The notes beneath the pieces were generated by a model. That model saw nothing but the letters and a program-made list of their open reading frames with translations, searched no databases and was not told the origin of the DNA. The translations under genes were made by a program, and so were the position numbers. This document shows, piece after piece, positions 46,200 to 58,745 of a stretch of DNA of 64,000 nt (within the stretch, counting starts at the first letter, position 1; each line of letters starts with the position of its first letter). The stretch is from Eupeodes corollae (Eukaryota > Arthropoda > Insecta > Diptera > Syrphidae), in NCBI RefSeq assembly GCF_945859685.1, contig NC_079148.1, positions 119,766,589-119,830,588 of the forward strand, written 5' to 3'.

Positions 46200-47693
46200 T
46201 CATTCTTCCGCACATTTTTAACAATCTGAGAATAGGCCTTATTTTCATCGCTTTTACTTTAAACAGCCTTTTTAGTATTGTTTTCAGCAGTTAAATCAGT
46301 ATTTACTGTCTTTCTGGGTTTGTCTCTAGCAGATGTATTTTCGCTTCTGAACTCTTGGAATTTTTTGGCAACTGGGCAGCAACTGGGCAGCCTCTAGAGC
46401 TTGCTTTTTGATCTTTGCTCATAGGACAATTTTAAGTTGCATGTTTTCCTTTGCACTTTACACAAACAAACTCTCGGTTGCAGTATTTTTGGGTATGACC
46501 AAAAGCTTGGCAACGTTTGCACTGTGGAAGAACTTTAGATTTTCTGTGTGGTTCAATTTTAACAGCTATGCTCAAGATTGATCTTACTTTATAAATCTCC
46601 TCGAGACTTTATTTGCTGTCAAAAGTAAGCATGAATAAAGGTAGAAACCTCTTACTTAGTCATTGATTCTCCAGAGGAGTTTTTAATTGTCTCATTCTTA
46701 AATAGATTGACTACATCAAGGGCTTCGAAGCCTTTTTGTATAAGATCTGCAACTACTTCCTCAGGAGAGCACAAGGAATGAAGACTTCTGGCTACTACTT
46801 TTATTGACCTTATAGCTTTGTTCTCATATGAGTGCCATTGTATTTGGTGTTTGCACAGTTCTTCAGTGACAGATCTATACTCCTCAGCTGCTTCTACTGT
46901 GACTTTAAAGTTGTCTTTCTTGTACGATGTGTATTTGCAACCTTTTAAGTACATTTTTCTCTTATTTCCTTAAGATCTCCAGCAATTGCAAATATTGAGA
47001 TCATAATTGGTGGTGGTGTAATTTTTGTGCTGCCTTTAGATTGAGATATTGATTTAGCAACAGCTACCACATTATTTGCTTCTTTAGTTCCTGTAATCAA
47101 CTCTTTGTTATTTTCGGTTTTAGAGCTTTTCTGATTTCTTGAACGAGTCTGGGGACTACGTTTACGCTTCTTTGTGGTATGCTTATTTTTCTTTTTCTCA
47201 GTTTCAAACAAGAGCTCTTCTTAATCAGTTTGATATTCAGGTTCAACATATTTTGGACTTAACTGAAGGAAACTTTCTCTTCGAGTTTTTTCACTTGCAG
47301 CTGAAAACTTTGAACTAACACTTCAAGTTGTTTTCTTGCCGCTATTTCAATTTGCCATTCTTCAAAGTTGTTCTTTGATTTTAATTGGTCTTTTTCTTTG
47401 ACTTTGTTGGAACTCTGTTGATCTATGATGTCGATCTCTTCATTGATCTTAGTTCCTTTTTCGCTGATGTTTTTAACATCTATAGTATTGTTTGAGGTTG
47501 TCGATGCTGTAACAACTGAAGTAAATTTTTTTGGGGGAGTTCTTTGCATCTTTAAACTCCGTCTCTCAATATTTTTAAGCAATAATTGGTCCTCCCCAGA
47601 AACCATAGGACCGACCTCGAAAGAGAGTGGATTTACCAGTTTCGCTGGAGTGCCACCTGGGGTATTTAATCTAGTCGTTTTGTTCATTGCCAT
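46200..47693 (-). pseudogene. LINE ORF1 (gag-like) remnant with zinc knuckles
   Basis: Minus-strand frames 47693-47259 (MAMNKTTRLNTPGG..., then a coiled-coil-like stretch), 47211-46945 (very basic) and 46954-46652 (a PRE_C2HC-like region with SYKKDNFKVTVEAAEEY). At about 46540-46430 follow cysteine knuckles: CKRCQAFGHTQKYC and CVKCKGKH. This order is that of ORF1 nucleocapsid proteins of Jockey-type LINEs. Frameshifts and stops break it, and no matching RT follows it downstream. Confidence 0.8.
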
Positions 47694-48547
47694 AATTTGT
47701 TTAACTTAGTGTTCGTACCATAAATAGGTCAGTTACTTCTATCCATAGTTTATATTCAGCTGCCACACAGGGTACAGACGCTGACCAGTGTGCCGCATAA
47801 TATGTGTCAGACGCTTTTGGGTTCAATCGTGGGCTGGTGCATTCAAAACGAAATTTCTGTTCTTTTGCTCCTAGTTCCTGAAAAGATAACTTAGGTGACT
47901 TAGCTCATGGATCCATTGGATTATCTGTTAAACCAAATCCTTCACACAGGTTTTTCCTCTCCGAAGGGAATCGAGTCAAATCAAGCTCATTTCAACCCGA
48001 TTCAGGTATATAAAGAATTGAGGCGATCTTCAAGCTCGCTTCAACACCACATGTTAATGTAGTAGTCTACGAACAAACCCCCTCCTTAAAGCAATTGTTG
48101 AATGAACTTTTTTTTTATAGAATCTCAATTTCCAGATGTTTGCTTACCATTTCTTCTTGAGAATTGTCCATTTTATTAGTTTTTGTTAGTTTTTTTTGCT
48201 AAGTTATTAAAACATTTGATTTTCACAAAACTTTGTTCTATTTGTGTGTTTTATTTCATTATTATTCTGACAGATATTTGTTCCGTTGTACCAATTTTTA
48301 AATACAAAAATCTGGCTACTACGGAATATGGAATAATAAAAAACGTACTTAGTAATAAAGTTCAGCTTTCAGTTAAATGAAAAAAAAAACATTACCTATC
48401 AAATGTCATTGTGACATAAGTTGACTTGTTAGTTAGGGAGATTTTTCTTGACTAACTTTTCAATTAAATTGCCAATTTTTTGGCAGCTTGCCAATCAGAT
48501 ACTAGAACCTTGACTTACTTTCAAGTCCCTGAACCTGCCCAATGGCT

Positions 48548-50768
48548 GTCAGTGAAGATTGTTGAGATCGACAAAAATGTACAAGATAAGAAACGATATA
48601 AAAATCAAATTTCAGACTGTGATTTTTAAAATTTGATAATAATATGTATTAAATTTTAAATCAATAAGTGATACAAAAAAGTTATTAAATCTCACAAACT
48701 CATTTGGACTCATTGAAGAAAGTCTTTTAAGCCCACCTGTGCATATGCGTGGCTTAGATATACCCCAGGTTTACACAGGTACATTTACATGTAAGTATTT
48801 GGTTGTACCTGAATACTGAATCCGAAATCAAAATTCAAATCTTTAAACAGCAAGATCTTTTTTGCCAAACTTCAATGTTAATTAGAAATACCGTGTAATT
48901 GAAATCGCAAAACTCTCTCTCTCTGTCTTGAAAACAGACAATTAGCTAAAAGGTCAAACGCCTTACACGCCTTATAACTTACCCATGGAAAGAATATACA
49001 TATACAAAGGAATACGACCGTATGACTATACAAGACGTCGTCGGTCGCTCGAGACAACGAAGACGATCGCGACGCAACTGGGTGCATACGAAACCAAACG
49101 TTAGAAGGCGCACGTCAGTTACCGCCAGCGGGCATTAGGCGCAAATTACCATCTCACTTCACACATACGTACAACTATTAATTACCAATGTGTACTTAAT
49201 TAAAACGGTTTGAGATTACACCGCTTGATCGACCAATTCAGTGATAAAGTGTGTGCGCGAACACCTTTTGGCAATCCATGGTTCTCAGGATCAGGAGCCG
49301 GACTGGGAATCATCTGATGGAATACAGTAGCTAGGGAGCTATAGAGCATACTATAAGAGATTTCCTAAGTATATCGCTGTTTGTTTATACATAGTAGTTT
49401 ATATACGAAAAGTGTCCGAGACTGCGACCTTTGTGATAAGATCAAGCGACGGACGACGACGCGACGGTGATGGTGGCGGCAGAAGCGCCCGACGGCCGGC
49501 ATGGCAGTGTGCAAAGAAGTCCAACAAACCAAATGCGAGCCCATTAATTAATTTCCATCTATCGGCCATTTGCCCTCGGGAAAGAAAGATCTTCAAAGAG
49601 AGAAAAGACTGCTTTTTGAATCTACTATATCAGTACACATATACCTTCTACCTACCACACTGGAAGACTGGACACTGGAGTTCTGGGAGTTGGTTTAACA
49701 TTAACAGCAACAAAATAACCATTTACTCATGTGCGCGGTGTGTTCCCGGTGCGAGCGCGATAAGATGCTGCTAATATTCAAGAACATTGATTTTAGTTGC
49801 ACTCCCTATCGCTCGGACCGATCTAATTTTCTATATTGCATTATTATTAGCAAACGAATGCGGAATATAAATTAATGAAGTGTGGAAAATACCCAATAGG
49901 TCCGTTCGTTCCGTTGCTGTTCGTCAGGATATAGGGATTAGGACGCAACGGGAACCGTAAGCTCCAGCTATAACCCCGCACTTTATCTCAGCGATATGCA
50001 CATTAATGAGTAAGCATTATAAGTTAAAGTAAACATAGAACAAAAATAAAACGAAACTCTTAGCTGTTCAGTGATGTTCAGAGGTCTGATGGTCATACCA
50101 CAGAAGTCCAGCCAGCCTCTCTAAAGCATCGGCTTCACCTCTTTCCTGTCGTTTTCGTTATCAGTTTTTAAGATATCTGGCTCGTGTAAATTGACTCTGA
50201 AAACTGATAACCATAATAGGCGGCTTTGTTTAATTACTAAGCTCGTTGTCTAATGGTGTGAGACAGGTCAGTTTGGTAAGAGCGTGTAATTTTTGTATCA
50301 TTTAGAACGTGTGGGCAGAAGGAGATATTTGAATTGGATTCCAGCGGTGAGCGAAAAAAGCTTATTGGACATTTTTACTTACTTAGTGACAATCGGGGGT
50401 TTAAATTGGTGTTTGGAAAAAGAATAATTTTTTATTTGGATCTGTCAAAATGTAAAAATTGTGATGTGGATCAAGCAAAAACAATATTAATTGATAATTT
50501 GGTAATTAGAACAAACAAATTTGTAGTTATTTTAAATTTGTTGCTTAAATTAGCCGTGTTTTTTTGGTGTTCCATAAATAGTACAGTGAGAAATTGCCAA
50601 AAAAAATGATCTACAGTAGGCCAGTTTGTATATTTGGAAGTTGATGCAGTTGCATATTTGCCAGAATAATTAATAACAAATTCCAAAAATTAGCGAAATT
50701 CAAATTGAAAGACCATTTGCATTTTAGAAAGTACTGTCAAACTTACAAAATTTATCATTTTTAAATCT
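48548..50768. promoter_or_regulatory. CpG-richer stretch, possible promoter or leader exon (49.0-50.2 kb)
   Basis: About 49010-50160 is clearly richer in CpG than its surroundings (for example CGACGACGCGACGG near 49455) and includes an initiator-like TCAGTT at 49115. No long open frame or splice-supported coding exon was found. It may hold the promoter and 5' UTR exon of a gene whose coding part lies outside or far away. The remainder is ordinary AT-rich DNA. Confidence 0.3.
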
Positions 50769-50769
50769 T

Positions 50770-50940
50770 CTTGTGTGGTGGAAACACCAAAAAGATTCGA
50801 AACGCACAACCATTTAACGAACACAGCCATCGATATACAAATGCAATATCAATCGCACCAACATTTGAGAACGAAATCACATAAGATCATTCGAGACTCG
50901 TATAAATGTCAAAAACCCATTCGTAGTAGGATTCTTCTTT
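50770..50940 (+). repeat. Dispersed repeat R6, copy 2 (partial)
   Basis: From GTGGTGGAAACACCAAAAAG to about CCCATTCGTAGTAGGATT, matching the family described at 45600-46040, with the middle portion missing. It directly abuts the 3' end of the RNase H-type LINE. Confidence 0.65.
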
Positions 50941-50942
50941 AA

Positions 50943-53880
50943 TTTGTAGGTAGGTAGAGCGCTGTAGTGCGCCATTTTGATACCAAAAACTCGTTTGACC
51001 TGTGATAGAAAGGGATAGATTTATAGAGAAGCTTCATAGCGATTATGTTAAAGCCATTTTGTCGCATTGAGAAAAAAGATTAGGTCTCTAATCTTTGTGA
51101 AAGAATGCTTTTTCAAAGTATTTCATTCTAGTGTTTGCCAAAGCAGGACATTTGCAGAGGAAATGGATTATCGTTTCACTTTCTCTTTGGTCAACTTTTC
51201 TGCATGAACTCCTATAGGCCAATGTCCGGTACAAACCGCAACAATCCTGGCTATGTCTTGCCTTGGCCTGCATAGAAGATCGTTTGTACGGGTTTTGTTA
51301 TAGGTGGGCCATATCTTCCTAGATATAATGCAGTTGGGTAAATTGCTCCACCTTCGGTTTGATTCAGTTTGGTAGATAGAAAATATTTTATCCTTCATAG
51401 CACCAAGAGGAATGTTAACCATTTCCGCAAGTGAGTTATGAAGGGCCGATCCTTGCCTGGCTAGCTCGTCAGCCCGTTCATATCCCACGATACCACTATG
51501 GCCCGGAACCCAGATCAGGGTGACACCGAGGTTAATATTCAGGCTCGCAAGCTCATCGCGACATTGCTGGACCAATTTAGATGAGGATGTTGGCGAGTTA
51601 ATGGTTTTGACAGCTGCATGACTATCTGTAAAGATGTAGCCGCATTTCGGTTTTGGTTTGGGCTTTGTTTAAGTATCTTACATGCTTCCGTTATTGCCAG
51701 CAGTTCAGCCTGAAAAACGCTAGCAAAGTCAGGAAGCTTAAAGGATTTAGCTACATTTAGGGACTCAGAAAAGATCCCAGAACCAACTCCGCACTCCATC
51801 TTTGAGCCGTCAGTAAAGATGGTTATGTCGAAACCTATCGACACGATGTCTCCTCCCAATCTTCTCTTGATGGGAAAATAACCTTAAAACCCTTACTAAG
51901 GCTCAAAGTAGGAGTGCAGTAGTCAGTGTCTACCGAGATAATATCTGAGGGAATCAATTTCGTTGTGTTGCTGTGACCATAAGGTTTTGACAACCAGCTG
52001 TTTGATTCCTTCAGCCTAATAGCGCTGCAGGAAACTATGTATTTAATAAAAAGGTCGATTGGTAGAAGATCCAAAATAACGTTTAAGGCGTCCGTTGGGC
52101 AAGTACGAATGGCCCCTGTGGTGCGCACGCAAGCTGTTCTCTGAACCTTCTTAAGCTTATCAATATTATAGGCTTTGCTAAGAGCAGGCCAGCACACAAT
52201 CGACCCATATGTTAAGATTAGACGTACTACGGCTTTGTACGTCCATAAAATCATCTTTGACTAAAGTCCCCACTTTTTGCCGAAAGTTTTGCTACAGGCG
52301 TAGAAGGCAACACAGGCCTTCTTAACCCGTACTTTAATATTTAGTTTCCAGTTTAGTTTAGGGTCGAGTATACTCGTAACTCCCAAATATTTTGCACTGG
52401 AAGACAATGATAGGATTTGACCGTTGAGTCGAGGTAGCGTGAAAGGCGGTACTTTAGTTTTGGTGGTAAAGAGCAACAGTTCAGTTTTACTTTGGTTAAC
52501 TCCTAGTCCACAACTCGTGGCCCAGCTGCTAACTTTCTTCAAAGCTGACTCCGTGATTTCACTAATCACAGAGGTGTACTTTCCTGACACCAATAGCACC
52601 AAATCATCCGCATAGGCTACCGCTTTTACTCCACATCTCCCTAATTTAACGAGAATTGTCTCCATGACCAGAAGCCATAGAAGAGGCGAAAGGACACCAC
52701 CCTGGGGTGTTCCCCTCACGTGTTTTGTTGCGAGCATGGAAATAATCCATTCTCGAATGAAGTCTTCTACACCGAACTTAACGAGCGATTCTTCTATGAA
52801 TTCGGTTAGGACGTTGTTAAAAGCACCTTCTAGGAAGGTGGCAAGAGTAAATTGAGTAAAGAGAAAGTGCGTCTTCATCAGTAGCTCAAGAGATTCGGCT
52901 GGAGAGGCTGTCCAGTTTCCATATGGCTTTTTTAGAAATAAAGGATTACAATGTTCCTTCGATAAAACTTTGCTGAGCCTTGCGGAGTCCTTTATGTCTT
53001 CGATTGATTGACAGTATTCTCTCCACCCTTCTCTTTTGGCAAGGGCTTGCTTGTAAATTTTAAGAGAGTCTTTATACGGTTGGTAAAAATTGTCCTCGTC
53101 GTTTTCCTAAGACTGGACAGTTCTTCATTCCACCAAGAAGGAAGCGTTTTACGGATATATTTTACTGGACAAGAGACTCTAAAAGCTTTACTTATAGAAG
53201 TTTCAAAGGTTTTCACCTTTGATTCAAGGTCTCCTATCGATTCTGTGAGATTCGGTAAGTTGCTTAGTTTGGAATTAGCAATTTGACTGAATTTCTTTCA
53301 GTCAGTTCTTTTGGGATTTCTATAAGGCGGAGGGTCTTTCGACTGGAAATTAATTTGAAAAAGAATACACTTGTGATATGAAATCGATTCAAAGGGGACA
53401 CTCTCCAATTCTCCACTAATAAATTACGGTTGTTTACTAAAGTAACATAAATCACATCCTCCCATCCATCATAATTTTCCGAGTTCGGAAAGACGAAAGT
53501 GGGAGTATTGTCTCTGTTACAAATGGTCATAATATTTTCAATAATAAAATCAAAAAGAGACTTACCTCGTTCGTTGATCTCAGAACCTCCCCAAAGGTTA
53601 TGCCGAGCATTTGCGTGGCCTCCGAACAGAAGGTTTGCCTTTTTGATTTTAGATTTTGCATTATGCATTATGGGCAAAGTAAAAAGAGGCCAACAGCAAA
53701 CCCTGTGTATTCTTATCTTCAAATCTGACAACTGTCAGATCGAAAGTGCTAAAATTTGGACATAAAAAATCTTTTAAATATTTCTTAGCTAAAATACAAG
53801 TTCTGGGATTACCTTGGCCTTGATCTGCGGTTTTTTAAAAGAGGTCGTATTGGTTGTCTTGGAGGCCGCGCACCTTGTAA
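50943..53880 (-). mobile_element. RNase H-bearing LINE (I-type supergroup), degraded
   Basis: Minus-strand order: endonuclease (from about 53830; LLFGGHANARHNLWG), RT (52878-52261; GTPQGGVLSPLLW, then YADDLVLL), a linker with VRTTGAIRTCPTDAL, RNase H (51860-51168; FTDGSKMECGVGSGI, QAELLAITEA, FTDSHAA, WVPGHSGIVGYERADELAR) and a C-terminal zinc-finger-like ETIIHFLCKCPAL. The 3' end is a CTACCTACCTAC tail near 50950. Several frameshifts make it inactive. RNase H after RT places it in the I/LOA/R1-like group; the exact clade is uncertain. ORF1 is absent. Confidence 0.88.
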
Positions 53881-54636
53881 GTACTGTGGGAATTTTATAA
53901 ATAAATATCAACTGAACGCGCATAGAACAGTTTATAAACGAACCTTTTCTGCCATTTATTATGATATTTCAAAGTATCATTGTTGCCATTTTGAATTCTT
54001 AGCTTTAGTACAATATGTGAAAGATAGTACGCGATAAAATTTGTTTACAGTAAGCAGAATCTCTTTAAAGCATAGAGCATAAAACTTCACTAAGTATTGC
54101 ATATAAAAAAGGTTCTTAAATTTTGCATAATTGAATCTAGGGTAAGCTTCTATTTTAATCATAGCCAAAATTATTAAGTAGCAAAAAGCTTCTGTACTAC
54201 ATCCAATAACTTTCTACTTTCATGCAAAGTTGAATTAAATTAGCTTAAGTACCTATCCGAAGGCGACCAAATAATAGAAAACCTACGTTCATAAGTAGTT
54301 AAATATATTCAACTACGAGGGTGACAGCCATAAAGAAAAAAGCAGTACAAAAAAAGAAAAACAGTCATAAGGAACAAAATAAGAAATCAGTTGTTTCCAC
54401 ACACCAGAGCCAAAAGTTCCTTTAGGTCTTTTAAGAACAAGAAGATGCCTTTAAATGCACACAAAAAGAAACAACAGAAGAAAAACAAAATAACATTCAT
54501 AAAATCAAGACTTAATGGGCATTAGGATAAGTACTGTCTGCACATTTTAAAATAGAAAATTGCGAGTCTAAAAATCCTAACTGTATAAGTATGAAAATTT
54601 AAAACAAACGCACAAGTGTTACAATTTTATTACAGT
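53881..54636. other. Intergenic, no gene seen
   Basis: AT-rich DNA between the LINE and the older mariner. Nothing supportable was found. Confidence 0.5.
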
Positions 54637-54735
54637 GTTATCCATTTTGCGGTTTCAAAAATATTTTTTTTTCATGATACTCACTTTTTATTATAAAGTT
54701 TGAATGTTTACATTATGTGTAAAAACTTCATCATT

Positions 54736-55352
54736 TTAAATATGTTTATCACGAGAATTGTTGCAAGCATCGATTCTTTGGAGGTGATTTTCGACAACTT
54801 TTTGACACATATTGGGCGGTACCTCAGCCATAACTTGACGAATGTTGGTTTTTAAATGCTCAAGAGTTAAAAGTTTATCTGCATAAACACGGTCTTTCAC
54901 GTAGCTCAAAATTGAAGTCCTGCGGTGTCAAATTGCATGATCTTAGTGGGCAGTTGATATCAAATCGCTTGATCTTAGTGGCCAGTTGATATCAATAGTC
55001 AGTACGACAAAAAATTGTGTGGCATGTGGCCTCTTCAATTACTTCAGCATTCTCAGAACCCCAAATACGACAATTTTGCTTACTAACATACCCACCGAGT
55101 GAGAACTGTGCTTCGTCAGTGAATACAACGACGACGTTGTTAACCGTCAAATGCTTCAATTGTTGTGTGAGCTGGATTTTATATGGGTGTACATAGGTGT
55201 AGATCCAAATGCAAAATACGTCATAATATGCCGTAAGACAGTCCTATTTCCTTAGAACGACGAGGAATCGACACATTTTCACTTCGGCGGCATTTTCACT
55301 TACAGCAGCGATATTTTCAGTGCTACGAGCGAAACAATGATGCCTTACAGTA
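54736..55352 (-). pseudogene. Transposase C-terminal part of older mariner
   Basis: Encodes, with frameshifts, the first-Asp region FTDEAQFSLGGYVSKQNC followed by RIWGSENAEVIEEA. It then jumps to a C-terminal part (SYVKDRVYADKLL, NIRQVMAEVP, NHLQRIDAC). The segment with the second catalytic Asp is missing. A duplicated stretch (GATCTTAGTGG...CAGTTGATATCAA twice at 54931-54996) also disrupts it. Its N-terminal helix-turn-helix (KTYTFFYSYYKNGESAKATY) lies beyond the inserted element at 56755-56598. Confidence 0.85.
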
Positions 55353-56597
55353 TATAAAGGGTGTCCCAAAATTAACGCAAGATTTGAATTTGCCGCCATT
55401 TGTGCAGTGAAGTGTTGGCAACCCTGAAAAAAAAGCAATTTGACAGCTAACAGTATAAGGTTATTGAAAATGGAGCGTTACACGATAGAACAACGTGTCT
55501 TCATTATAAAAGAATATTTCAAAAATAGTGAAAACTTGGCGGCTGCAGTTCGAAAATTTCATACAAAATATGGTCGGAATAGTGTTTTAACTTCGTCAAC
55601 TGTGAGGAGATTAATTGAAAAATTCATGGAGACTGGATCCGTTGGAGACGCCAAACACACTGGTCGTCCAAAAACAAGCCGTTCAAATGTGAATGTCGAA
55701 GCAGTGCGTGAGAGTGTTGCTGACAATCCAGGAACCTCAATTCGACGTCGTGGACAAGAATTGCAAATTTCAAGAACCTCTCTACAGCGTATACTCACCA
55801 TAGATCTGTGTCTTCATGCTTACAAAATTCAATTAACACAACAATTGAAGCCTAATGACCATGGACAGAGAAGAGAGTTCGTTGAATGGATTATTGAACA
55901 TCAACAAATGGAGCCTGATTTTTTGAGCAAAATCATTCTAAGCGATGAAGCACATTTTCATCTTGATGGCTTTGTCAATCGCCAAAATTGCCGCATTTGG
56001 GGTTTGGAGAACCCACATGTGATTGTCAAAAAACAAATGCATCCACAACGCGTGACTGTATGGTGTGGATTTTGGGCTGGAGGCATAATTGGGTCATATT
56101 TTTTTTGAAAATGATGCTGGTCAAGTAGTGACTGTTACCTACTGGTGCTCGATATCGCGACATGATTACACAGTTCTTTCTGCCAAAATTGGATGATATC
56201 CAATATGTGGTTTCAACAAGACGGTGCCACATGTCATACAGCCCGTGAAACAATTCAATTACTGCATGAGACATTTCCAGGTCGTGTACTCTCGTTTCGG
56301 TGATCATAATTGGCCTCCTAGATCGTGTGATTTAACACCATTAGACTTCTTTTTATGGGGTTATTTGAAATCACGAATCTATGTCAACAAGCCCACAACC
56401 ACCCGTGCATTAAAGGAGGAGATTCAACGCTGCATCAACGAAATTCACCACATTTATCATGGAAAATTTCAACAAAAGAGTGCGCATGACCATGCAAAGC
56501 CGTGGAGGCCATTTGTCCGATGTGTCATTCCATATATAACCCTATCCTATGTACTTTACGAGTCAAATCTTGCGTTAATTTTGGGACACCCTTTATA
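55353..56597 (+). mobile_element. Younger Tc1/mariner element (DD41D type) with perfect TIRs
   Basis: Both ends carry the same inverted repeat of over 30 bp (AAAGGGTGTCCCAAAATTAA...), flanked by TA. Length is about 1.24 kb. It inserted inside the transposase gene of the older element: the reading QDIGLVI resumes as TVRHHCFARS across the insertion. Perfect TIRs with a damaged gene indicate a fairly recent, now non-autonomous copy that could still be a substrate if transposase is supplied elsewhere. Confidence 0.9.
55470..56560 (+). pseudogene. DD41D-type mariner transposase, frameshifted
   Basis: The start is the ATG at 55470 (MERYTIEQRVFIIKEYFKN). The N-terminal region has two helix-turn-helix-like parts and a GRP motif (HTGRPKTSRS). 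First Asp: ILSDEAHFHLDGFVN. The frame breaks at a run of eight T near 56100, again after GQVVTVT and near the second-Asp motif FQQDGATCHTA, and once more before GDHNWPPRSCDLTPLDFF. From the second Asp to the Asp of PLDFF is about 41 residues, as in the rosa-like DD41D family. At least three indels make it non-functional. Confidence 0.88.
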
Positions 56598-56877
56598 ACC
56601 AATCCAATGTCTTGAAATTTCTTCATAATTTTGCCAATCGCTTTCGTAGTTGGACGATTATGTAAACCATAAGCTCTTCTTAAAGCACGATAAGTGGCTT
56701 TGGCAGATTCACCATTTTTGTAGTACGAGTAAAAAAATGTGTATGTTTTATGCATAGTTAATCGATCCGTTTCGTAAATGTCAGACTTTCAACTGACAAA
56801 AATAATTCGTTAAATAAACTTAGTTTGACAGATGTCGAATTCAAGCCCTACAGTTTTGAAACCGCAAAATGGATAAC

Positions 56878-58364
56878 TCGTTGCAAATTTAAGTCATTGA
56901 CTGACGGTCTTTAAAATACTACTTTCCAAAACCATTTGACACATTGCTATTGAAAAGAGGGATTATGTTAACAAGATTAGTTTTGTGACAATAACTTAAG
57001 CAAAATGTTAAGATATATTAAGATCCTTATATCGTTTCTTATCCAAATCAACTTTTTAGTTTAGTAGCTTATTGAAAAAAGTCAATATGTTATTACATTT
57101 GTAGTTATAACTTTTTGGGAGATTTCTTCAAATAAGCAATGTTATAAAAACTGGACGAAACCATTTGATAGGTGAAAATTCTGACAGCTAAATGCGCAGG
57201 CTGTTTTATATGCAAAAACAAATTTGATCAGAGTGACAGCTATTATTTTGTTCATAATTTCTTTTGATGAAGCACATTTTAAAATTGTTTCTATTTTATT
57301 TGTCAGTTATAAAAACAAAGAGCAATATGTATGACACCAGTGAATTGTACTTTTCTTTTGTCGCTTGACTTCCATTATTGGCAGACATAAGGACGGACCC
57401 CTTACGACGTTTAAATTGTCTTACATATATTTTTCTTAGCTTTTTTCAAGTTCCAAGTTTTTCTTCCTGTCTCTATAAAACTGACTGTGTCCTTGAAGAA
57501 GAAAATCGCTTGTATTTTCTTATTCGGTTGCACACCACAATAAATTTATTTTTGTTCTCTTGAACAAAAAATTAAAGAAAGTGTGAAGCATAAAAATGCT
57601 TATTTCTTAATGTGTTTTTTTGAAAAATTTCTTCTTGCACAATGTTTTCCATCTTTTGTTCAATATACAATAGGAAGCCAACAATTAAGGGAAGTGTGAT
57701 TTAATTACTCTTGCTTTGTGAATAATAATTATTGGAGTTGAATAAACATAAATGAATAAAAATAGTGCCAATAAGAGACTTCAAATTCGATTAAATCTGA
57801 GTACATACTCACAACAACATTAACTTAGTATTCGGCAACATAAGGTTCCCGTAAGCTGCTGGCAATATCAAGAAATTAAGGAACTATTTATCAACCACTA
57901 GGAATGCAGATTTGTAGTAGATTAGTTTTAAATCAATACAAAAGTCACATAAAAAAATATATCAAATGTATTTGACACCTTCATTAGACATGCCAAACGG
58001 GATATGACATATTTTCTTCTTTTCTTAGTTTTAAAAAAGGAACACTTAAAAATTCCTAGTCTTAAGTTCATATTGGAACAGCTGTTTATAGCTATTAATA
58101 AAATTGACTGTCATTGAAAATAATTTCCTGATTGAAATCCACCGAAAAATGTTTAGTGACAGAAATCTTTAATTGGAATTTGTGAGATTGGAACACAAAT
58201 CAGTGGAACGATTCGTTTCACTTTTGAACATAAAAGTATCAGCTGTTCATGAAAATTAAATAGAAAAATTATTTTGTAGAGAAAAATAAATCCGTAGTTA
58301 CACTTTTTTTTCTTAAAAAAAATCTTTGTGTGATTTCCGATCGATCAGTATAAAATATTCATTT
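56878..58364. other. Intergenic, no gene seen
   Basis: AT-rich DNA between the mariner nest and repeat R6 copy 3. No open frame with protein-like character was recognised. Confidence 0.5.
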
Positions 58365-58745
58365 CTAATCAAACACCAAAAAGATTTATTTAATCTAAAC
58401 TGAGATAAAGTTTCAGTAGAAATATAGCAACATTTAAATATCTTTTGTATAGTTTTCTCTTGTAAAATAAGCCCAGTTAGTCCATTTTTATTAACAAAAC
58501 TAAAAACAGATTGATTTTTTGATTTATTCAGCGAACACAGCCCTCGAGGTACAAACGCAATATCGATAGTACCAACATTTGAGAACGAAATCACATAAGA
58601 TCCATTCAAGACTCGTATAAATGTCAAAAACCCATCGTTAGTAAGATTCTACTTTAACTTTATCGGTAGTATTCATACTGCGGATATTGTTTTTGTTATT
58701 CATGTAAAATGGTTCTATACTATTGATAGATTTTCCATCAAAACA
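58365..58745 (+). repeat. Dispersed repeat R6, copy 3
   Basis: From about CAAACACCAAAAAGATTTAT to TAGATTTTCCATC. It is the fullest plus-strand copy of the family and includes ACATTTGAGAACGAAATCAC and TTTTTGTTATTC. Confidence 0.65.

Larger units (their letters stand above)
45275..48547. mobile_element. TIR element family M1, copy d, split by later insertions
   Basis: The left end (ATTCAGACAATATAAGGGAC) and following 320 bp match copy a in reverse. The right part, 48340-48547, ends TCAAGTCCCTGAACCTGCCC and matches the other half (TTAGGGAGATTTTTCTTGAC). Between them, at about 45600-48340, lie unrelated repeats: repeat R6 and a LINE ORF1 remnant. The parts are therefore one M1 copy carrying about 2.7 kb of insertions. 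Confidence 0.7.
54637..56877 (-). mobile_element. Older mariner-type element, interrupted by a younger one
   Basis: GTTATCCATTTTGCGGTTTC at 54637-54656 and its exact complement at 56858-56877 (24 bp match in all) are the terminal inverted repeats. Inside, on the minus strand, is a decayed transposase in two pieces, 56755-56598 and 55352-54736, separated by the inner element. Its coding length is reduced by an internal deletion. Confidence 0.85.

Noticed and set aside
46652..53731. LINE ORF1 at 46-47.7 kb and the RNase H LINE at 51-53.9 kb as one element
   Set aside because: On the minus strand the RT part would come before ORF1, the reverse of LINE order, and they are separated by unrelated DNA.
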